Made by a program: the position numbers and the translations under genes. Shown in pieces: positions 17,872-27,175 of a DNA stretch of 57,543 nt. Where the stretch lies: the NCBI GenBank assembly GCA_937928575.1, contig CALFWW010000098.1, positions 1 to 57,543 on the forward strand, read 5' to 3'. Every line of letters starts with the position of its first letter. Position 1 is the stretch's first letter. The notes below the pieces were generated by a model that searched no databases, was not told the DNA's origin, and saw nothing but the letters and a program-made list of their open reading frames with translations. The DNA comes from an uncultured Saprospiraceae bacterium (GTDB lineage: Bacteria > Bacteroidota > Bacteroidia > Chitinophagales > Saprospiraceae).

Positions 17872-19032
17872 CTAGTCAATAACCATGACTTTAAATGTTT
17901 TCAAAAAACCATCTGTTTTCAAGGAAGCAAAGTAAATGCCTGAATTCAAATTTTGCGTTGAAATAGTCGTTTGCGTTTGATTAATAAATTTTTTTGTTGT
18001 TATTAATTTCCCGGAGATATCGAATAATGAAATCTGTCCATTTTTACTTGGTGAATTCGAAGTGAAAAATAATTCCTGATTGGCAAATGAGGAAGACATC
18101 TCCCAACCGTTCATGAATTCTTCATTTTGATTACTAGAAATATTCACCCCTGATGTAGTTTCAATATTATGAGTACTAAAACCTAAAATTTCTCCATCTC
18201 GATATTCAGTAACACAAAGGCCGTAAATAAAAATGCCTTGAGTAGAAGGAGTGAATGAAATGATGCCAATATCACTATCAATTTGGATACCGTCAACAGT
18301 AGGGAAAGGATTGGTCAAATCAAAACCATCAGCAAGTGTCAAAGGGAAATATGGAGGAGGGCAAGCGGGATCTGGAGCCACTCCATCGCAAGCAGTTGGA
18401 TCGCCAGGAAAATCACCTGTACCTAAAAGACCGCCTCCTTCCAGAGGAATACAAATTTCAAAGGCCAAGCTATCTCCGTCTGCATCAAAAGGGAAAAAAG
18501 GAACTTCAACTTCTAGCCCTGGACATGCTGAAAAAGACAGTGGCATATTAATTTCTGGTTGTGTATTACAGACTTCTAGCGCTGCAGGGGTGATTGTTGT
18601 CATGACTGTGATCCCATGTTCGCCCGGATTCATAATGTTAGCAACTGCATCAGACCAACAACATCGTTGGTAAACTACCTGGTAAGGAGCGTTTCCATCT
18701 TCTAGGAGGGTGGTGAATTTATAGACGGCTTTTTGACTACAATATTGTACCGGTGCGCCATTGCAGTCAATTGGTTCAACCTCTTCTAAAACATCACGTG
18801 CAACTGGGAATGTATTAATCAATTCCTCTTCATTGGCAAAAACAGAAATCATGGCTGGGTTGTCAAAATCGGCACCACTACCAAAACAATCTCGGTAGAT
18901 CGTCATCGTAATTTCATATTCTCCATTGCCAAGACATTCATAATTCATGGCGCCACTTAGTATATGTCGAGCAGACGTATTTAATGAGTAAGCTATCAGT
19001 AGAGTAGTGAAAAATAGTTTGAGATGAGGCAT
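17872..19032 (-). CDS. Cysteine-rich secreted protein with T9SS sorting tail
   Basis: 386 aa. Signal peptide MPHLKLFFTTLLIAYSLNTSA, then HILSGAMNYECLGNGEYEITMTIYRDC, a start found in many gliding-motility-associated and surface proteins of Bacteroidota. Paired Cys residues (YRDCFGSG, DCNGAPVQYCSQ, YQRCCWSD, CNTQ, SACPG, ACDGVAPDPACPPP) imply disulfides. The C-terminus (SPSKNGQISLFDISGKLITTKKF...GIYFASLKT) is a T9SS type A sorting domain. Probably displayed on or released from the cell surface; precise role unknown. The 328-bp gap to the divergent lipoprotein gene should hold both promoters. Confidence 0.85.
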   Translation of the reverse strand: MPHLKLFFTTLLIAYSLNTSARHILSGAMNYECLGNGEYEITMTIYRDCFGSGADFDNPAMISVFANEEELINTFPVARDVLEEVEPIDCNGAPVQYCSQKAVYKFTTLLEDGNAPYQVVYQRCCWSDAVANIMNPGEHGITVMTTITPAALEVCNTQPEINMPLSFSACPGLEVEVPFFPFDADGDSLAFEICIPLEGGGLLGTGDFPGDPTACDGVAPDPACPPPYFPLTLADGFDLTNPFPTVDGIQIDSDIGIISFTPSTQGIFIYGLCVTEYRDGEILGFSTHNIETTSGVNISSNQNEEFMNGWEMSSSFANQELFFTSNSPSKNGQISLFDISGKLITTKKFINQTQTTISTQNLNSGIYFASLKTDGFLKTFKVMVID

Positions 19033-19360
19033 GGTGCTGGTTTTTTGAAGAAAATCTGATTTTAGGCAATCGGATCACTAAATTAGGCAAACTCGTCGAT
19101 AAATGATTTAAACAAATTTTAATGTGGTCATTATTACCAAAACTTAAAATATTGTTTATAAAAATCAACGAAATTCGAAATTTTATAAAGTGAAAGACTG
19201 GTTTTTTTATGTTTAATTTTTCAATTCTCTATAGTCTTTTCGTTAATATTTTCGAAAAAGAAGCATATTTAACGCAATTTTACCGTTTTTTGCAGCACAA
19301 TAGACGTATTAATTACGTTTAGTATGTGTAAAAATTTTAAAAGTAAAAATCACTTAATCA

Positions 19361-20587
19361 ATGAAAAACTTAATGTCTTTATCAAAGCTGTTTTTAGCTT
19401 TAGCTGTAATCATCTTTGCTTCCTCATGTGATCCGGATTCAACTGATCCTGTTGTTATCAACCCTTCCTCGTTTTTAGAATCAGGTACTGGCTTGATATC
19501 AGAAGCTACTACCATTGATCCTGGTACTACTATTAATGTAAGACTTTCGGCAACTGCTGGTGATAACGAAATGAACACGCTTACTATAAGAGAAAATGGA
19601 GATCTATTGGAGACTTCAAGATACACAGTAGATGCGCAAGAGTGGAACAATCCAGCTCTTTTATTTGATGCAAATCGTAGCTCATTTGTTTTTGACATTG
19701 CGATCGCTCCTCACATGTCAGGAACTTCTACCTATGAATTTATCGTTGCTTCTGATGTTGCAGGCGATGACGATATTACTTCTTTAGATATCACTATTTC
19801 TGCAGGAGTTTTGTCTTTAGTTATCGATGGTCCAACAAGTATTACACTTGACGATCCTTCTTTAATTGAGATTGACTTGGTTGCTTCTCAAGGAGGAAGT
19901 CCATTGAGTACAATTGCAGTGTTAGAAAATGGATCAACTGTTACTGATTTATCTCGTCTTCGTTACGGAGATGTTGGTACTGAATTCGATCAAAACCCAT
20001 TCTTATTGCCTGCAGATGATATCAATGGTTTTGTAAAATCAGTTTGGATTAGTTCACAAACTTCTCCTGGTACTTCAAACTACTCGATTATTGTTGAAGA
20101 TGAAGCTGGAAACCAAGAAACAGTAACTTATGATATCGTTTTAAATGCGCAAGCAACTGCATTAACGAATGAATTTTTCGGAGTTCCATTATTTAACAAC
20201 TCAGGTTCTGGTTTCGGTACCATCAATCTTGATTTAGGAACGAATGAAACTTCAGTTAACAATTCAAATTCAGATATCAAGGATTCAGGAAATGTTGGTG
20301 GTGTATGGGATCAAACGATTGAGCCTGTTAACGGTGCTGCATTGAGAATTCTTTCCGCTCAGTCTTCTTATACTTACGCTGGTATCGGTTCAAGAGAATC
20401 TTTGGTTGCAGCTTGGGATGAAGCTGGTGGTGACTTATCATTAAGTGGAACAATTTCAGTTGGATCTACTTACATGGCACGAGTTGGTGCTGCTGATTAC
20501 TATGTATTCACTTGTACCGCAGTAAATGATACAGGTTCTGCAAACACTCAAAATTATACTTTCGACATCAAGCAATCTCAGTTGTAA
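19361..20587 (+). CDS. Lipoprotein with two Ig-like repeats
   Basis: 408 aa. MKNLMSLSKLFLALAVIIFASSC is a lipoprotein signal with Cys near residue 23. Two tandem beta-sandwich units share sequence: about 55-150 (INVRLSATAGDNEMNTLTIRENG...) and about 155-260 (IEIDLVASQGGSPLSTIAVLENG...), suggesting duplication. A distinct C-terminal beta domain (about 270-408) ends with NYTFDIKQSQL. No enzyme motif. Likely a surface or periplasmic binding or adhesive lipoprotein. A possible promoter (TTG near 19290, TACGTTTA at 19314-19321) lies upstream and a strong terminator follows. Confidence 0.78.
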   Translation: MKNLMSLSKLFLALAVIIFASSCDPDSTDPVVINPSSFLESGTGLISEATTIDPGTTINVRLSATAGDNEMNTLTIRENGDLLETSRYTVDAQEWNNPALLFDANRSSFVFDIAIAPHMSGTSTYEFIVASDVAGDDDITSLDITISAGVLSLVIDGPTSITLDDPSLIEIDLVASQGGSPLSTIAVLENGSTVTDLSRLRYGDVGTEFDQNPFLLPADDINGFVKSVWISSQTSPGTSNYSIIVEDEAGNQETVTYDIVLNAQATALTNEFFGVPLFNNSGSGFGTINLDLGTNETSVNNSNSDIKDSGNVGGVWDQTIEPVNGAALRILSAQSSYTYAGIGSRESLVAAWDEAGGDLSLSGTISVGSTYMARVGAADYYVFTCTAVNDTGSANTQNYTFDIKQSQL

Positions 20588-20609
20588 GACTAGGTGATGA
20601 TCAAAATAG

Positions 20610-20647
20610 AAAAAAACGGCTGTTCTTTGTTGGGCAGCCGTTTTTTT
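20610..20647 (+). terminator. Strong rho-independent terminator
   Basis: AAAAAAACGGCTG (20610-20622) and CAGCCGTTTTTTT (20635-20647) form a perfect 13-bp stem including the A/T tracts, with a 12-nt loop. It ends the Ig-like lipoprotein transcript. Confidence 0.92.
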
Positions 20648-20660
20648 ATGACTATAAGGA

Positions 20661-20726
20661 ATTATAAATTGATCGTCAGAAGAATTATAGATTGAAAATT
20701 GAAAAATATAAATTGATCGTCAGAAG
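20661..20726. repeat. Left copy of a direct repeat flanking the PhnA-like gene
   Basis: A unit starting ATTATAAATTGATCGTCA recurs at a 44-bp period inside this block (20664 and 20708), and the block as a whole is repeated at 21051-21116 with few changes. Confidence 0.75.
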
Positions 20727-20824
20727 AATTATAGATTATAATTTTACTTTTATTATTCTTAATTTCTTACCCAAACCAAAATCCTATTTATAATTATACA
20801 ATTTCAAATTTAAACTTAAAAAAG

Positions 20825-21046
20825 ATGTCAGAAGAACTTGTAGTAAAAGATTGTAACGGAAATCAACTCAAAGAAGGAGATACTGTTATGTTGGCTCGTG
20901 ATTTAAAAGTCAAAGGCGCTTCCCTAAATATGAAAAGAGGGACGAAGATTAAAAATATCCGATTGACGAATAGTAATGATGCAATAGAATGTAGAGTGGG
21001 AAAAGCGACGATTGTTCTGAAGACGCAGTACCTTAAGAAAGTGTAG
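20825..21046 (+). CDS. PhnA/YjdM C-terminal-domain protein
   Basis: 73 aa, cytoplasmic. VVKDCNGNQLKEGDTVMLARDLKVKGASLNMKRGTKIKNIRL matches the SH3-like C-terminal domain of the PhnA/YjdM family, ending in ...LKTQYLKKV. The N-terminal zinc ribbon of full YjdM (about 110 aa) is absent, a single-domain form known in many bacteria. Despite the old name, a role in alkylphosphonate use is not established for this family. The gene is bracketed by two 66-bp direct repeats, which may mark past mobility. Confidence 0.85.
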   Translation: MSEELVVKDCNGNQLKEGDTVMLARDLKVKGASLNMKRGTKIKNIRLTNSNDAIECRVGKATIVLKTQYLKKV

Positions 21047-21050
21047 GGAA

Positions 21051-21116
21051 ATTATAAATTGACCGTCAAATGAATTATAAATTGAAAATTGAAAAATATA
21101 AATTGATCGTCAGACG
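21051..21116. repeat. Right copy of a direct repeat flanking the PhnA-like gene
   Basis: Matches 20661-20726 at an offset of 390 bp, again with two internal units starting at 21054 and 21098. Downstream, 21156-21173 is a palindrome (TTCCTTTT...AAAAGGAA), and 21224-21250 carries an AT-rich inverted relative of the unit. Confidence 0.75.
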
Positions 21117-21255
21117 TGTGCAACTTATTAGTATCCATCCCTGTACCTTCGGACGTTCCTTTTAAAAAAGGAAGGGCTACGCGTGGACACTCGGGCTCAA
21201 GCACTCACTTCATGGTCGTCGAATTTATAATTTCAATTTTATAATTATCAATTAA

Positions 21256-23004
21256 TTAACCCGCTTTCATAAAAGTAGAAACAACCTGCACCTGTCCCCG
21301 ATCAATCAACTCCACAAAATAAATTCCACTTTCCAAAAACGAAATATCGAAATGAGGAGTGATGCTTTCCAGCACCACTTTTCCTAACAAACTTCTTACA
21401 ATAATTTTTTCATAAGGAATATTTCCGCTTTCTATAAATAACATATTAGAAACAGGATTCGGATAGAGCTTTATCTCATCTTGGAGATGTTGTGGAACAG
21501 AGCTTGCAATAATTGGAGAACATGGTGTTACTTGTCCATTATCATATCTGGATTTAGCTTCAATGTCAAATTGATTCAATTGATTGATATTGCCAATTGG
21601 TGGCCAATTAGAATTGGAGGAGAAAAAGTCAGGTGCCTCATCGAGGTATAGAGATGTTTGAGTGAGTTCGGTTGTGTTTTCAGGGATAATATTTCCGGTT
21701 TGATTATTTCCATATTCAAAATGGTCGGTGCCTTCCAATACATATAGACCGAACAATCCACCTTCATTTGTGATTTCATTACCTACAAAAATTTGACGAT
21801 TACTTGCAGGATTGTTGTTCATAAAAAGACCATACAATTCTGCACGATTTCGGAAAAAGGTATTATTAGGTCCATTAATTCCGTGAGAATTGTCGATAAC
21901 GATTTGTTGAATGATATTCCCTTCAAATAAATTGGCGTACGGATAATTTCCGTGTAATACCGCATCACCAGCCGAGTTAGCAGGAAGGGCGACTGCACTC
22001 CAAAATGGATCGATAGAGTAGTTATATGACAATACATTTCCGTTGGCACCAGCTTGCAGCAACATAGAATGGCGCAAATGCTCAAATACATTGTTGTAAA
22101 TTAAACTAGCACCCGTAGCAAAATGTAAAACTACACCATATGCCTTTCCACCATTCCCGTAGTCAAAGGCATCGTGAATGTAACAACCTGATATTTCAAT
22201 ATTGGTACTAAAAGAAGCATCAAAATGTGCGAAATTGCAATTGATACTTTCTACGCATTTTATCCAGCAATTGTAAGTGTGTTCAAAACTTACATTACTG
22301 GTTTGGCTACCCGTTTGATCCAATCTTTCAATTGTCAAATTTTCTATTCCCACATTCTTCACCAAATTCGTTTTTCTCAAAACAGGACTATCAGCTAATA
22401 AAAAATCTCTACGTATTTGATTTTCAAAAAATATCGTATCACCAACAATACTTTTTATTTCACTGATTTGACCCGTTGTTTGTGTTCCCCATGCGGAAGT
22501 GACTTTTGCAATATCATTATCAATAAGATATACAAAATCTCCAGTTGTGAATAAACTTGATTCAGCTAGAATTACATAATTATTGTCTTTAAAAACGGAT
22601 GCCGAAATGGGTAGCTGATTACTCGTGATATTTCCGAGTACTCGAATCGCATCTTCTTCTTGTTCCAAATCAAAAAGTAATTTAGTAGTACTTAAGTTAT
22701 CACCCTTGATTATAAAATTGCTGGGTAATCGGACTTGTTGATTAAAAAGATAATTTCCTGCAGGAAAGAAGATCGTCGTTTCCGTGCCTGTATTGTTTGA
22801 AATGATGCTTTGAATTAAAACATCGTTTGGAGTCATTCCAGTAGAGTCACCACCTTCGACAAAAAAATTAATAATATTGATAGGTTCAATGTAATCTCCA
22901 ACATGTCCAGCTTTGGTCCAATTGACTAATCTATCATTAGGAATCAGTTGTCCATAAAGAGAAAAAGAAAAACATGAGAAGAGAAGAAAGATTAGTTTTT
23001 GCAT
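21256..23004 (-). CDS. Secreted parallel beta-helix (pectate-lyase-like) protein with T9SS tail
   Basis: 582 aa with signal peptide (MQKLIFLLFSCFSFSLYGQ). Near the N-terminus, DVLIQSIISNNTGTETTIFFPAGNYLFNQQVRLPSNFIIKG is the start of the pectate-lyase superfamily beta-helix; repeated N/G-rich turns (NIEISGCYIHDAF, SLIYNNVFEHLRHSMLLQ, NTFFRNRAELYG) continue to about 460. The end (EIKLYPNPVSNMLFIES...GIYFVELIDRG) is a T9SS type A signal. A polysaccharide-binding or lyase function is plausible, but no catalytic set is identified. Monocistronic. Confidence 0.85.
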   Translation of the reverse strand: MQKLIFLLFSCFSFSLYGQLIPNDRLVNWTKAGHVGDYIEPINIINFFVEGGDSTGMTPNDVLIQSIISNNTGTETTIFFPAGNYLFNQQVRLPSNFIIKGDNLSTTKLLFDLEQEEDAIRVLGNITSNQLPISASVFKDNNYVILAESSLFTTGDFVYLIDNDIAKVTSAWGTQTTGQISEIKSIVGDTIFFENQIRRDFLLADSPVLRKTNLVKNVGIENLTIERLDQTGSQTSNVSFEHTYNCWIKCVESINCNFAHFDASFSTNIEISGCYIHDAFDYGNGGKAYGVVLHFATGASLIYNNVFEHLRHSMLLQAGANGNVLSYNYSIDPFWSAVALPANSAGDAVLHGNYPYANLFEGNIIQQIVIDNSHGINGPNNTFFRNRAELYGLFMNNNPASNRQIFVGNEITNEGGLFGLYVLEGTDHFEYGNNQTGNIIPENTTELTQTSLYLDEAPDFFSSNSNWPPIGNINQLNQFDIEAKSRYDNGQVTPCSPIIASSVPQHLQDEIKLYPNPVSNMLFIESGNIPYEKIIVRSLLGKVVLESITPHFDISFLESGIYFVELIDRGQVQVVSTFMKAG

Positions 23005-23118
23005 TGGAGGAATTAATTATTAATTACCTCTATAAATTGCAATTTTTTATCCACAAAAAAAAGTTGAATGTCCTGCATTTGGGATGAGAAAAATGACCAA
23101 TATGTAAAACGCTGAGTT

Positions 23119-23610
23119 TTATTCGCTTTCGGCAGTAAAAGTGTGCAATAGAATTATTCCAGTACCAATCATAACCGATACGTCTGCGGCATTGAAAATT
23201 CCGGTTCTAACAAATCCAAAATCAATGAGCATAAAATCAGTGACTGAACCATATAATACTCGATCAATCATGTTGCCAATCCCGCCTCCAATAATAAATG
23301 TCAGTCCGATGATGAAAAGTTTATCCAATCCGGACGTAAATAAAATATAGGCTAGCATTCCAATCAAAAAAATGAGTGGGATCCCTTGCAACAATATTTT
23401 TTTTAAAAACGGGCTAAGATTTTGTCCTAAACCCAACATCGCTCCATCATTTTCGACTTTTATCAAAATCAGTTTATCAGTTCCAACTTCAATTCTATCA
23501 TGATACTTTAGGTTTTCTCGTACAACTTTCTTGGACACTTGATCACATCCGATATTGGTAAGTACCAATAAAAGAATGACAGTGATTTTGAATATTTTTG
23601 AAGACTCCAT
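23119..23610 (-). CDS. lspA: Prolipoprotein signal peptidase II
   Basis: 163 aa with four membrane helices (about 8-25, 72-92, 97-113, 138-156). Family motifs: CDQVSKKVV (22-30), ENDGAMLG (53-60), GGGIGNMIDRVLYGSVTDF (108-126) and FNAADVSVMIG (139-149). The catalytic aspartates are D125 and D143. The enzyme cleaves the signal peptide before the lipid-modified cysteine of prolipoproteins in the inner membrane, and the many lipoproteins here would be its substrates. A possible -7 element (TAATTTTG on the minus strand, 23628-23635) lies close to the start. Confidence 0.96.
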   Translation of the reverse strand: MESSKIFKITVILLLVLTNIGCDQVSKKVVRENLKYHDRIEVGTDKLILIKVENDGAMLGLGQNLSPFLKKILLQGIPLIFLIGMLAYILFTSGLDKLFIIGLTFIIGGGIGNMIDRVLYGSVTDFMLIDFGFVRTGIFNAADVSVMIGTGIILLHTFTAESE

Positions 23611-23764
23611 TTTTGAAAGTGTTTTCGCAAAATTAGCATAAACTATTAAATATTCCTTGCGTATACTGTTATAGATTTCCTAATTTCGTAATCCCAAAAA
23701 AGTGCTTAATTTATAAAAGGAAAAGGCAATTAATTCAAGTTAATAATCAAGACACCATTAATTT

Positions 23765-24718
23765 ATGAATCCACGTATACGAATCATCAAAAACAGATCA
23801 GATATTGGAGCAGGAACAAGAGGTTCTGACATGGGAATTGATGCCATTGAGATCGCTGCCATCAATCGGGGAAATGACTTCTTTAATAAATTTGAATACA
23901 TTGATGTTGATTCTCATAATGAGTCGGTTTATGATAAGGTAAATAATTCATTTGGAAAACGTATTCGTCATGTTTATGAGCAATGTACGCGCTTATCTGA
24001 TGCGGTCCAAAAGACATTATCGGACAATAAATACCCGCTCGTTATTTCGGGAGACCATTCCTCTGCATTGGGCACGATCAGTGGTATCAAAGCCATGTAT
24101 CCAGATAAGAAGTTAGGTGTTTTTTGGATTGATGCACATGCTGATTTGCACTCGCCCTATACTTCTCCTTCTGGGAATATTCATGGGATGCCTTTAGGTG
24201 CAGCGATTGCAGAAGACAACCTAGATTGCAAAGTCAATGATATCAATCCCGAAACAAAGTTGTATTGGGATAAAATGAAAAATATTGGGGTGGAAGGTCA
24301 AAAAGTGAGTGGGGACGCAATTGTCTTTTTCGGAGTCAGAGATACGGAAGAGCCGGAAGAAAAGCAAATGGAAAAACATTCGATTCGAAATTTTATGGTT
24401 CATGAAGTAAGGCATCGAGGTGTCATGCCATGTGTCAATGAAGGAATTGAATTGCTGAATGCTTGTGATATTTTCTATGTTTCGTTTGATGTGGATAGTT
24501 TGGATTGCGATGCAGTGTCTTATGGTACGGGTACCCCCGTTCAGAAAGGATTCGATCCCAAAGAAGTGATTGAAATTATCAATAGAATCATTGATTCCAA
24601 TAAAGTTGTTTCTATCGAATTTGTAGAAGTAAATCCATTGTTAGATAATAAAGGGAACAAAATGGCAGAGACGGCTTTTGAGGTTTTGGATGCTTTGAAT
24701 TTGAATCGGCATGCTTAA
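23765..24718 (+). CDS. rocF: Arginase (ureohydrolase family)
   Basis: 317 aa, cytoplasmic. The binuclear manganese motifs are all present: GDHSSALG, WIDAHADLHSPYTSPSGNIHG and SFDVDSLDCDAV, followed by the C-terminal FVEVNPLLDNKGNKMAETAFEVL. The segment HSPYTSPSGNIHGMPLG is the arginase-type substrate loop, favouring arginine hydrolysis to ornithine and urea over agmatinase or formimidoylglutamase. Monocistronic, divergent from lspA and convergent with the TonB receptor, with an inverted repeat just past its stop. Confidence 0.93.
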   Translation: MNPRIRIIKNRSDIGAGTRGSDMGIDAIEIAAINRGNDFFNKFEYIDVDSHNESVYDKVNNSFGKRIRHVYEQCTRLSDAVQKTLSDNKYPLVISGDHSSALGTISGIKAMYPDKKLGVFWIDAHADLHSPYTSPSGNIHGMPLGAAIAEDNLDCKVNDINPETKLYWDKMKNIGVEGQKVSGDAIVFFGVRDTEEPEEKQMEKHSIRNFMVHEVRHRGVMPCVNEGIELLNACDIFYVSFDVDSLDCDAVSYGTGTPVQKGFDPKEVIEIINRIIDSNKVVSIEFVEVNPLLDNKGNKMAETAFEVLDALNLNRHA

Positions 24719-24719
24719 G

Positions 24720-24821
24720 AGTGTAGAGTGAATAGTTTAAAGTTTAGAGTGGCTTCCCTGATGTTTAATGATTCTCATGGTTTAATAATAGGAGAAGCCA
24801 CTATATTCTGTACTCTACACT
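24720..24821. repeat. Inverted repeat between convergent genes
   Basis: AGTGTAGAGT (24720-24729) pairs exactly with 24812-24821, and inside AGTGGCTTC (24748-24756) pairs exactly with GAAGCCACT (24794-24802). The two separated arms enclose a 37-bp centre. It fills the gap between the arginase stop and the TonB receptor stop, so may act as a terminator for both, or be a small palindromic mobile element. Confidence 0.65.
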
Positions 24822-24837
24822 AAAAAACTCTAAAAAA

Positions 24838-27066
24838 TCACTCAATCTTATACCGAGCCCCAATATAAAACTCTCGTCCCTTAGTAGGTCCCCAAACTGA
24901 AGAAGTATCGAAATAAGGCCCAAAAGGATCCTCCCAACTAATAATTGGTTGTAATTGTCGGAAGTCAAGAATATTTTCACAACCAGCATACAACTCCATT
25001 TTTTCAAAAGAATAGGTAAATTGGGTATTTGCTGTTAGATAACTATCAGAATAATCAGGACGACGATATGGTTCCGGATTTTCTGAAGTATCAGGTAATT
25101 TTCTCTGACCAAACCAATGGATACTACCATCCCAATGCCACTTCTTGGATTCCGGTTTGAAGCCGGCAGTGAAAAGGAATTTGTGTGGCGTAACAAACGG
25201 TAAAGATTCGAAATGTCCAGGATGATGCTCTCGAGAAACATCCAAATAGTTGTAAGCAATCTTCATATCCAACTTACTTCTGATTTTCGTATTGAATTCA
25301 ACTTGAAAACCGTTGGAATAACTGCGATCTTCAAAATTTGATATGATGGCTTTAGTAGTAGAACTATGAAAATCAGGGAAAATTTGATTTTGAAAATCAG
25401 TGCGATAAAAGTCAACACTGAAATAACCAGATAAGATATCATTGGCGTATTTCTGAGTGTAGTTGATCCCGTAATTAATCGCCTTTTCAGGCGTCAATAC
25501 TTCTTCAAAAACAATATCTCGAGAACTTACCAATAATCCGACATTCTCGCTAAATAAATTCGCCGTTCGCCAACCAAAACCAGTGCTCAAACGAAGTGTT
25601 GAATTTTCATTAAAATCATATTTAACCAATGACCGTGGTGTAAATTGCATGTTATAAGTATTGTGATGGTCCAATCTAGCACCAATGATCCAAGTCAATT
25701 TATCTTCAAGAAAGCGGAATGTATTTTCTGCGTAAATACCTGGGATTCGCTCTCTCTTGATATAATTTCCAGCATATGTTTTTGGATTCATTTCATCTGT
25801 AAAAGAAATATCTTCATCAATATCCAACAACCTAAAACTTACCCCATATTTTACCGAATGACTTTCTGTGTATTCCAGATCATGTTGCAAGGCTGTATAA
25901 AGATTGGTTTGATTACCATCATATTTGGTAGTTCCAAAATACGAAAGTTGATCATGATAAGAGGCGCCTCCGAAAAATGTAAACTTACTGTTATTGTTGA
26001 AGCGATAAGTTGATTTTCCCCATATCTCAGGTTGCATGATGTCAACAGTCTGACCATAATATTCTGAACTTCCTTTGTCTTTCTCAGGATCAAAAGCCAT
26101 TTGCCCGCCAACTCTGTTTTCTTTTAAAAAACGAACCATATATTTTGCACTCCATCCATTCTCTACATCAGATCCATAACTTGATTTGTTGAAAATTTCG
26201 TAACGTGTAATTTGAGGAACATCAATAAAAGTATCTTTATCGCGGTCAATTTTTCTGGCTGGTTGTACTGCATGTAGAGCAGTGTAGTTATTCCACTTGC
26301 CTTTTTTAATTCCAAAACTCAAATTTTCTTGTCGCTCCAAAAAATGATTCATAAACACGTTGGCGAAAAATTTATCCGCTTTCTCTGGTTCTAAGGTCAA
26401 GACATTGGTTTGCCCGCTGATACTTTCAAAACCTTGTAACACACTATTTGCGCCTTTTGAAATAAAAATTGTATTTACCAAAGTTCCAGGAATACTACTG
26501 ATACCATAAGTAGAAGCCAAACCGTTGACAAGTGGAATCCCATCTAATAAAACTTGATTATAATTTCCTGACAATCCTAAAATTTGTAACTCTCTGGAAT
26601 TGGTAATCACATTGGTTGTTCTTGATTCTACAGAAGCTTCTGTTTCAAAACAACCGGCCAGATCACAACAAGCTGAACGTTTTAATTCCGTTGCAGTAAT
26701 CGCCTCCGTCTTGATTGGATTGATACTTGAAATGTAGGTGCCATCTTGCTCCCCTTTCACGACCACTTCTTCCAACATTGCCGAATCTTCCAATTTAAAT
26801 TCTATATAATCATGACCAGACATGTCAAAAGTATCTGGCTCATAACCAACATAACTAGTGATTAAAATAGGTTTGTCAATTCCATCCGCTGAAATAAAAA
26901 AGACACCTGTGTCATCGGTTGTGGTAGCATTCGTAGTGCCGAGGAAATAGACGTTGGCACCGACTAAAACTGCGCCATTGACATCCATTACTTTTCCCAT
27001 TATATCCTGACCAGATACATCTGAATAGACAAAAAATGATAAGAAAATTATCAGAATCCTGTACAT
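24838..27066 (-). CDS. TonB-dependent receptor with CC-x4-C plug motif
   Basis: 742 aa. Signal peptide to about residue 19 (...SDVSGQ), carboxypeptidase-regulatory domain (about 20-105), plug (about 115-230) and beta-barrel ending FYIGARYKIE. The plug contains KRSACCDLAGCFETEASVES (C133, C134, C139), a cysteine motif seen in a Bacteroidota receptor subgroup often found near metal-related genes, followed by NVITNSRELQILGLSGNYNQVLLDGIPLV and SKGANSVLQGFESISGQTNVLT. Metal uptake or efflux is inference. Two palindromes upstream (27136-27197) may be operators. Confidence 0.9.
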   Translation of the reverse strand: MYRILIIFLSFFVYSDVSGQDIMGKVMDVNGAVLVGANVYFLGTTNATTTDDTGVFFISADGIDKPILITSYVGYEPDTFDMSGHDYIEFKLEDSAMLEEVVVKGEQDGTYISSINPIKTEAITATELKRSACCDLAGCFETEASVESRTTNVITNSRELQILGLSGNYNQVLLDGIPLVNGLASTYGISSIPGTLVNTIFISKGANSVLQGFESISGQTNVLTLEPEKADKFFANVFMNHFLERQENLSFGIKKGKWNNYTALHAVQPARKIDRDKDTFIDVPQITRYEIFNKSSYGSDVENGWSAKYMVRFLKENRVGGQMAFDPEKDKGSSEYYGQTVDIMQPEIWGKSTYRFNNNSKFTFFGGASYHDQLSYFGTTKYDGNQTNLYTALQHDLEYTESHSVKYGVSFRLLDIDEDISFTDEMNPKTYAGNYIKRERIPGIYAENTFRFLEDKLTWIIGARLDHHNTYNMQFTPRSLVKYDFNENSTLRLSTGFGWRTANLFSENVGLLVSSRDIVFEEVLTPEKAINYGINYTQKYANDILSGYFSVDFYRTDFQNQIFPDFHSSTTKAIISNFEDRSYSNGFQVEFNTKIRSKLDMKIAYNYLDVSREHHPGHFESLPFVTPHKFLFTAGFKPESKKWHWDGSIHWFGQRKLPDTSENPEPYRRPDYSDSYLTANTQFTYSFEKMELYAGCENILDFRQLQPIISWEDPFGPYFDTSSVWGPTKGREFYIGARYKIE

Positions 27067-27135
27067 TATAAATTTGTTGTTTGATTGTTCTCTTAAATTT
27101 ACAGCTTTCTGCTATTAAAAATGAGGTAAAAGCTC

Positions 27136-27152
27136 ATTTAGGCTATCTAAAT
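27136..27152. promoter_or_regulatory. Palindromic operator candidate upstream of the CC-motif TonB receptor
   Basis: ATTTAG-GCTAT-CTAAAT, a perfect 6-bp inverted repeat 70 bp before the receptor start at 27066. The half-site equals that of the palindrome before the porin at 57287-57305, though the spacer is two bases shorter. Confidence 0.45.
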
Positions 27153-27175
27153 AGATTGAATTGCATATATAGTAC

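Noticed and set aside
18251-18673. 140-aa + strand frame inside the cysteine-rich T9SS protein gene
   Set aside because: Fully opposite to a well-supported secreted protein gene; low-complexity Ser/Pro/Lys composition is what the antisense of a Gly/Asp/Pro-rich gene gives.
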